A stretch of 64,000 bases of DNA from Liolophura sinensis. Lineage: Eukaryota > Mollusca > Polyplacophora > Chitonida > Chitonidae. The notes beneath the pieces were generated by a model. It ran no database searches, was not told the DNA's origin, and worked only from the letters and a program-made list of their open reading frames with translations. This document shows, in pieces, positions 58,136 to 64,000 of the stretch; the stretch's first letter is position 1, and the number at the start of each line of letters is the position of its first letter. Both the position numbers and the translations under genes were made by a program. Where the stretch lies: the NCBI RefSeq assembly GCF_032854445.1, contig NC_088307.1, forward strand, positions 14,210,017 through 14,274,016, in the 5' to 3' direction.

Positions 58136-59600
58136 GTCAGCACAGGTAGTCACGATGTATATAATTTTTTAGTCAAAATGTTATCATTTAGAAATTTCAG
58201 AACATATACTTTAGTCACGAAGTATACAATAGTGTAATCAAAATACAACCCGATCACACAAGCAGAATGCGGTCGCAATGTATATAATACAGTGCTGTCA
58301 GAATATAGTCATATGTTGAAGAAAAAATGAAGTCAGAACGATTGTATACATGATAGTGCAATGTGAACGTAGTTAGAATTTTGTCAGCAACTGAGATTTT
58401 GATTAACAACAACTTATAAACGAGCAGATCACGGAATTTGGGTACTGATTTTATTTGTTCGCTTGGAACATTTCTTGCGTCTTTCCTTTATCAGTTTAAA
58501 CTGCTAACTATACTTCTGTTTGAATGAATACGTCCTAATTCCTACTTTATATACTGATTTCTTTGGTGATTTGTGTTGAACATTGAATTGGAAATTGAGC
58601 TTGCGGTTGTTGACCCTGAACGTCCATTCTGATTGACGGCTGGTACAGACGAACATCTGTTTTGTCGTATAGATGACCGTATCCCGGTTTCGCACAAACA
58701 CCTGACTAAAAACGTCACGCCCTAAATGGGATATGTTACAGTTTGTATGTAGGCATCATGTTCGAACATAAATGTACACTCCCCCCCACCCCCCACCCCC
58801 CTACACACACACACACAAAGAAGAAGAAGGAAATGCCCTATATTTGTGCTGTATCACATAGTGGTGACGAATCGTTAAACACACTCATGGATTCCGAGTT
58901 CTACTCAACATTGGCGTTTGGGCCCAGAACAGGCTGGGCATAACATTTTATCCATGCCCGTTCATATTGTTTTTCTGCTAAGTTACTGACAGACTGACAG
59001 ACGAAAAGTAAATGCGAACAAAAACATAATCTCCTTGCCGGAGGTATTAGTCTGCATTCGGACCCAGGAGTTTTTTGTTAATGGATTGTGAGATAGGACA
59101 CAACTGCTGAGTATTGCCCCTTCGCCTACATTTGGTGAGCGTAAATATATCGGAATGCCTTCTAGTTTTGAATAACAATTAATATAGTCATTTCAGCTTT
59201 TATCAGTCTCTGTTTTGGTTGTTAACCTTCCCGAATGACATTTATATTTATTATACCTCATGAATATTCATAAAATTGTCTTCATATTTCATTGGTCAAT
59301 CTGAGGTCTGTACCGTATGGTGGTTGATAGTGGCCATCTAGACCGTAGGTTGAAGTAGCCTGCTGAAAACAGTTACGGGCTCGCCTTCAGTGAAGCGATA
59401 AGGGAAAGATGAAGTTAAAAGTGTTAAAATACATGCAGTTAATATTGTTTTTGAATCATTATTTCCAGCTTTGTGTAAAGATTTTTTCTCCTCGTGTTTT
59501 CCACAGAATTCAACAACTGCAGTGTGTGGAATCCTTTTCAGAACGGCACAGTTGGCAGGTTTAACGACTGCAGGGGTGCCGTGTTAAGTACAGATGTAAC
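58130..59600 (+). repeat. HDAC 3' flank, unit 3
   Basis: Matches the flanks of units 1 and 2: AAATGTTATCATTTAG, GTGCTGTCAGAATATAGTCA, CATTCTGATTGACGGCTGGT and GAATTCAACAACTGCAGTGT. A C-rich/CA-rich simple tract lies at 58783-58818. Confidence 0.75.
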
Positions 59601-60605
59601 GGAAGCAGCTTTCCAGAGCCAATGCTTGCAGTTGCATTTGGGAATATGCCTTCAGTTCGATTGGTAGATCACTGTGAGGATCCTAGTTCAAACCTCGGTA
59701 TGGCCCGAATAATAAATCCTCCACCCGTTACTCACATACAGTTATGACTCAACACACTTCCAGCTTTATTTATGCCAATGTTCATTATTCAGCAACAGTC
59801 ATAATCGGTATCTGTATAAAAATTGTACCTCATTTTTATTGCCTTTATATAACCCGCCATTCACATTATATCTTGCAATAATATGATTATTTAATTACCT
59901 TAACAACTAGCTGAAACACAAAATTTGGTTGTGGTGATAAACTAACATTAGCCCTAAGGTTTACAGACAATTTGAGCTGTGTGAAACACTAGTGTAGCGC
60001 TTGTTGAAAATGACTCATACCTGCCACACGGTATAAATCACATCCTTTGATTTGAATTCTGCAGCTATGATTAGTTACTAAGCCCATTTGAAGTATGCAG
60101 CTGTTGTGTACAAAAACCTCCACTGGAAAGGTGTGTGACGTCTCTGCATTGCCTACAGACAGTTTTTGACACTGGACGTACACTGCTCTTCCTGTGGTCA
60201 CCAGGGATACTATGAATGGAAGGAAAGGAGTCTGTTTATTACGCCATAACAATTCCACTTCCGTGACAGTCTATACAGTACATGAAACAGATCATTCTTA
60301 TTTATTTATAAATGTGAATTAAATTAATACTCTTTAAAATTAACTGACTCTATCTCTCGGAATGGTTGAAAAATCCTCTTCGACAATCTTGCGTCGCGGA
60401 GCTTTCCCTGTCCTTCCCATGGATCCTCTCCTAATGTGCTGGGAGTATGTACCCTCCCTCTTGTCACTTTTAATTTCCTTCCAGCGCCGCCGTGTGGGTA
60501 AATGACACCAACTAGAGCACGGAGGAAATCACTGTCCTGCAGAGAATGATGTCGGGCTAACTTTGCTAAAAAAACCGTTGCCGTAGACACCTCTGCTGGT
60601 TTAAC
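59601..60605. other. Stretch without a supported gene
   Basis: An 88-codon minus frame at 60324-60590 (HHSLQDSDFLRALVGVIYPH) has protein-like composition and could be an exon, but no family, splice site or second exon was recognised. The frame at 59989-60258 is also unplaced. Confidence 0.35.
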
Positions 60606-60609
60606 TCCT

Positions 60610-60892
60610 TGCTACCCTATTGGTCAAGTATCCGTGTTCAATCCTGGATCGGGTCACACCTAAAACCTCAAAAGAGGAAGTTGTAGCTTCCTCGTTTGGC
60701 GTTCAGCATTAGGGGAAGTGTAACGACTGGATGACCCGTATCAGTATAATGGCTCGGGTGAGATGGCTTACTTGCCTTCGGCAAGTCGTCTCAGTGAAGT
60801 AGCACAAGATAGAAGAGCGGTGGAAATCCGCTCTGAGACAAGGAGGGACATTATATAAGCTTTACGGACTCCTTCGTCGTCATATGACTTAA
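60610..60892 (+). repeat. tRNA-derived SINE, ACTC-tail family, tail missing
   Basis: AGAGGAAGTTGTAGCTTCCT, GACCCGTATCAGTATAATGG, GCAAGTCGTCTCAGTGAAGT and CCTTCGTCGTCATATGACT follow a degraded tRNA-like head. It is similar to the copy at 12985-13292, and like it stops at TATGACT, before the ACTC tail. Confidence 0.85.
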
Positions 60893-61905
60893 AGGAGAAG
60901 AAAATTTGAATATCAATCAAATACCATTGAAAAGAGTATGCATTTCCTTGCAGGTGCATGCCATAAAAATTCTAATATGTACCTCAAGTTGATAAATTAT
61001 AAATAAAGTCAACGCCAAAATCCTCTGTGGGCGACTCCATTTTGCCCTTAATCGCCGAAATGCAGTTCGTACATTTCCGGTACAACTCTTCTTCCCAGAG
61101 GGTAGCGAACAGTACAGTTCGTTTTCCGCTTGAAGATCGGGAAACCGGAATGTTGGACGTAGGTTCCGAGTTTACACGAACAAACCAGCAGCTTTAACGA
61201 CTCTTAATGGCTGAGAGGCCACACACCCCCAGCATAAATTACAGGGTGTTAAAGATGGAGGACGCGATGGCACCACCAGATAGAAAAAAATGTGCTCTTT
61301 TCAGCCTACAGTGGCATGTTTTTAAGTTTTCTTCTCCTTTGAAACCCCAAGAACTCAAGCACTCATTGGTCAAGAATCGATCAGATTTAGCGTGAGGTGA
61401 CTCGTATTTCAGAAAATAATTCACCGAGGAAAATAAGTCACCGAAGAAAAAGAGTGACCGAGAACAACCCCTTTCCTCAAAATGTCTTGACCACTGAATC
61501 AACTGGTGTCTTGGTGCGTCGTGAAACACAACAAATGGGTTCTGACCTAACGATTTTTGTCAAACATCTTATCCGTCCTGACTCTGCTTGTATGAACAAA
61601 ATATTAGCGAAGAAAATGGGAAAGAAATAATCAATACGTATATCCTCAAAAACACGGTATGGGCGTCATCCCACTTGGAACTTGCGAGTATAAAACGTTT
61701 CTTTATCATCCCTTTTATAGCGTAACTATATAAATGGTGCTATTTCATTCGACTCCATTTAAGCCCGCGGTCAAAATATTACACTTATCGCTAACAGTAA
61801 TCATAATAGCATATAGCCTGAAATTAGCTCCAAGCTGTGGCAATTGTTTGACACTGGATGTCATTAACTGAGGTAAGGATCATTACCGAGTGTGGGTTAT
61901 ATCTG
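60893..61905. other. Stretch without a supported gene
   Basis: Two adjacent short plus frames, 61207-61395 and 61397-61630, contain no motif I recognise. No repeat was identified. Confidence 0.4.
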
Positions 61906-61909
61906 GGTT

Positions 61910-61990
61910 GTCGCTGGGGACGGGGCCGCACACCGTAGAGGACCGTGTCAGCAGCAGTGCCTTGTTTCGTTCCTCCTTGGTGCAACAGCT
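61910..61990 (+). promoter_or_regulatory. Possible 5' non-coding exon of the intermediate filament gene
   Basis: A locally GC-richer segment (CTGGGGACGGGGCCGCACAC to TTGGTGCAACAGCT) ends in GTAAGTT, a good donor. It lies 570 bp before the ATG of the filament gene on the same strand. This is inference from position and the donor only. Confidence 0.3.
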
Positions 61991-62282
61991 GTAAGTTACC
62001 TATCTTACCTAAAACACTTATTTTAAGAAATTTTGCAACAGTAAAAATAGTTTATTTTTCTTATACGTGACATATATTTAAAGAATGCAAAACTGAGACC
62101 AAACGAGAAATGGAGGTTTTTGCAAATTATGTGCATAAATTAGATAGAAAAAAACTTGTACTTGTGATAATAACAGAAAAATAATTTCATTAATATCACC
62201 ATAATTCAACTATCAGTTCATGAATGAGTAGTTATATACTACCAAGAAATATCAGTGTTATGACTCACAACTTAACAGTAAG

Positions 62283-62448
62283 CGCTCCGGCCGTACGTTA
62301 AAAGGCCTGTCAGCAACTTGGGGGTGGTTGTGGGTTTTCCCCGAGCTCTGTCCGGTTTTCCTCTCACCATAATGCTAGTCGCCGTCGTATAAGTAAAATA
62401 TTCTTGAGTACGCCTTAAAACATCAATCTCATAAATAAATAAATAAGC
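62283..62448 (+). repeat. 5'-truncated SINE, AAATA-tail family
   Basis: CGCTCCGGCCGTACGTTAAA, GTTTTCCTCTCACCATAATG, GTCGCCGTCGTATAAGTAAA and an (AAATA)n tail. The tRNA head is absent. It lies just upstream of the filament coding exon. Confidence 0.9.
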
Positions 62449-62560
62449 GTAACCATAGTTTTGCAAAATATATATGCATACAAAGAGCAAAACATGAATT
62501 ACTGAATTTGAACATTTTTTCCTTTGCAAAATTGTCTCCGTGAAGAAAGTTTCAACAACG

Positions 62561-63015
62561 ATGGATGTATCCAAACAAACTTCGAGCTCGAAAACCATCA
62601 CAACATCAACGACCAAGAATGCATTTGTGCCAAGAAGTGCCGTGACGGTCAAAATGACGTCATCGAGTAACACGGTGCGCGGCATCGGGAAAAACTCCTC
62701 GCGGTCGTCTGCTCCACTGGTGTCGTCTGCAAAACAGAACAGGGAGAAGGAAAAGAAAGAGCTTCAGGATTTGAACCAGCGCTTTGCCAAATACATCGAA
62801 AAAGTTCGATTCCTCGAGGCCCAAAACAAAAAGCTGGTCAAGGAACTGGAGACGCTGCGAGGAAGCTGGGGTAAAGAAACCCGTGAAATCAAGGCAAGGT
62901 ACCAGACCGAACTGGCAGAGTCCCGGGCGGAAGTTGACGACACCTTGCGGGCGAAAGCGCAACTGGAGATCAGGGTGCAATCAGTTCTCGAGGAGAAAGC
63001 TGACATTCAGAATGA
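62561..63015 (+). CDS. Cytoplasmic intermediate filament protein, first coding exon (partial)
   Basis: From ATG 62561 (preceded by CAACG) the exon encodes 151 residues and two bases, ending AATGA|GTAAGA. Residues 1-60 are a Ser/Thr-rich, basic head without a predicted fold. Residues from about 64 carry EKKELQDLNQRFAKYIEKVR and FLEAQNKKL, the near-invariant coil 1A initiation motif of intermediate filament proteins. Residues to 150 continue as a heptad-patterned rod (coil 1A, linker, early coil 1B) with many Glu, Lys and Leu. It would assemble as coiled-coil dimers into cytoplasmic filaments. The rest of the rod and any lamin-type tail lie beyond the first intron and are not in the window, so the lamin-like long coil 1B expected of molluscan proteins cannot be tested. 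An upstream GTG in frame at 62540 is not a likely start. Confidence 0.85.
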
Positions 63016-63156
63016 GTAAGATTATTTAGTTTGTCAGAACTGACATTTGTAGTATGTAATAGGCCCATGTCATCATGACAAAATTCCCTGTGAAGTATTC
63101 TATGGGATTTATGTTAAAGTACAGAGTTGGTTACAAAAATGTTTTATAAATTTACA

Positions 63157-63486
63157 TTTATTAGTTATTAGTTTATTTGATTGGTGTTTTACGCCATACC
63201 CTTTCCTCCCACCGTAATGTTGGCCGCCGTCGTATAAGTGAAATATTCTTGAGTACGGCGTAAAACACCAATCAAATAAATAAATAGATTACGCCATACC
63301 CAGGGAACTGGGTAGAACATGAGGGTATCACACGACCATTCGCAGGTTATGGCAAGACTTTCCCTCGAACGGCCGGAGAGGAAGCCAGCAAACGCTGGAC
63401 TTGAACTCACCGCGACCGCACTGGTAGGAGGCTCCTGGGTCATAGCGCCGCGCTGGCCTTTTAATCCCCTCTGCCACGGAGGCCCC
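63157..63486 (-). repeat. SINE, AAATA-tail family, interrupted by a second SINE
   Basis: In antisense: tail TTAGTTTATTTGATTGGTGT, the core, and the head ending GGGGCCTCCGTGGCAGAGG at 63486. The 10-bp target duplication TAAATTTACA lies at 63147-63156 and 63487-63496. It lies in the first intron of the filament gene. Confidence 0.92.
63202..63288 (+). repeat. 5'-truncated SINE nested in the previous SINE
   Basis: CTTTCCTCCCACCGTAATGT to the (AAATA)n tail, 87 bp, opposite in orientation to its host. The 13-bp target duplication TTACGCCATACCC lies at 63189-63201 and 63289-63301. The body is close to the family consensus, so the insertion is young. Confidence 0.93.
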
Positions 63487-63496
63487 TAAATTTACA

Positions 63497-64000
63497 AAAA
63501 GATGAGTACATTATGCCATTTCTGCGATGTCCTGAAAAATGCGCGTATCGTCTTGCACTGAAGCCCCTTGCACTGACTATGGGGCAAATGCTCAATCGTG
63601 AACAAGTCAGGAGTCTTTTACTGAGGAAATTGTCAGCCAGTCAGTGTCGATTCTCTATCCCCTTTAGTCACTTTGTGCACTTCAGAGTAAAATACCTAGA
63701 ACTAATAAGTACGGGTAAATATTCAATTGACCACCCCGTAGTTTGAATTTTCCTAACCCAACCGTCGCCATAATATTTCTGCAAAACTGACAATTTTATT
63801 CAAATCCAACCGAAGAATTGGGACATCTGTTATGGGTATACAGTTTTATCTCGTGTGTCACTTGAAAGCACACACTGTTGCCGACGGAAGTCATTCAGAT
63901 GTTAAGGTATAATTAAAGATGTACAGTACAGGGTAGACCTGCATTAACATAGCTCTTGCTCATGACAAGTGAAAAACACTAGGTTGGCACCAGCTTATCT
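63497..64000. other. Intronic sequence, nothing recognised
   Basis: Presumed first intron of the intermediate filament gene. The 77-codon plus frame at 63513-63746 shows no motif. Confidence 0.4.

Noticed and set aside
60324-60590. 88-codon minus frame
   Set aside because: Protein-like, but no motif, splice partner or paralogue; left as unplaced.

Overview
The window looks like nuclear DNA of a lophotrochozoan animal, most likely a mollusc. The host genes are intron-bearing with GT-AG splice sites. The sequence is AT-rich and gene-poor. It is littered with two families of tRNA-derived SINEs: one has a CGTCGTATAAGTGAAATATT-type core and an (AAATA)n tail, the other an (ACTC)n tail. Such repeats are typical of molluscan genomes. 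A run of exactly 200 N at 24864-25063 is an assembly gap. Species was not determined, and no prokaryotic, organellar or CRISPR feature was seen.

The dominant architecture is a broken, roughly three-fold duplication of one locus. As I reconstruct it, the ancestral unit was a plus-strand class IIb histone deacetylase (HDAC6/10-like) gene. A small minus-strand gene for a single-pass membrane protein sat inside one of its introns, together with a 21-bp minisatellite. Unit 1 (about 10.6-36 kb) keeps an intact three-exon membrane-protein gene (18439-20110), an HDAC 5' exon stub (15.7 kb) and HDAC 3' flank (28.5-29.0 plus 34.8-35.5 kb). Unit 2 (about 37.3-51.3 kb) keeps three well-preserved HDAC exons (39701-39899, 48970-49267, 49539-49972) with one in-frame stop, and only a stub of the membrane gene. 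Unit 3 (about 52.1-59.6 kb) keeps a decayed membrane gene (54637-57066) and an HDAC relic (57562-58135). The duplicated coding blocks of HDAC units 2 and 3 are identical over 77 and 114 bases although the flanks have diverged.

Mobile DNA has been inserted repeatedly into these units. The most striking case is a 5791-bp DNA transposon (29020-34810) with about 75-bp terminal inverted repeats and an AT target duplication. It carries two convergent genes: an open two-exon PHD finger-SWIM-YqaJ nuclease gene (plus strand) and a THAP-DDE transposase with two in-frame stops (minus strand). This matches the ISL2EU/IS4EU group as I recall it. Other elements are a Crypton-type tyrosine recombinase relic (47250-48434), a second DUF3504-like fragment (20890-21280), a Penelope-like retroelement fossil with inverted terminal copies (about 40.0-43.5 kb), LINE pieces, two clear MITE-like elements and at least a dozen SINEs, many with target-site duplications.

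Other coding matter: a zinc-finger plus BTB/T1 (KCTD-like) reading frame with two stops (23322-24396), an unrecognised 158-aa frame (21287-21763), and the first coding exon of a cytoplasmic intermediate filament gene at the right edge (62561-63015). The first 10 kb and the stretches between units show no gene I can support.
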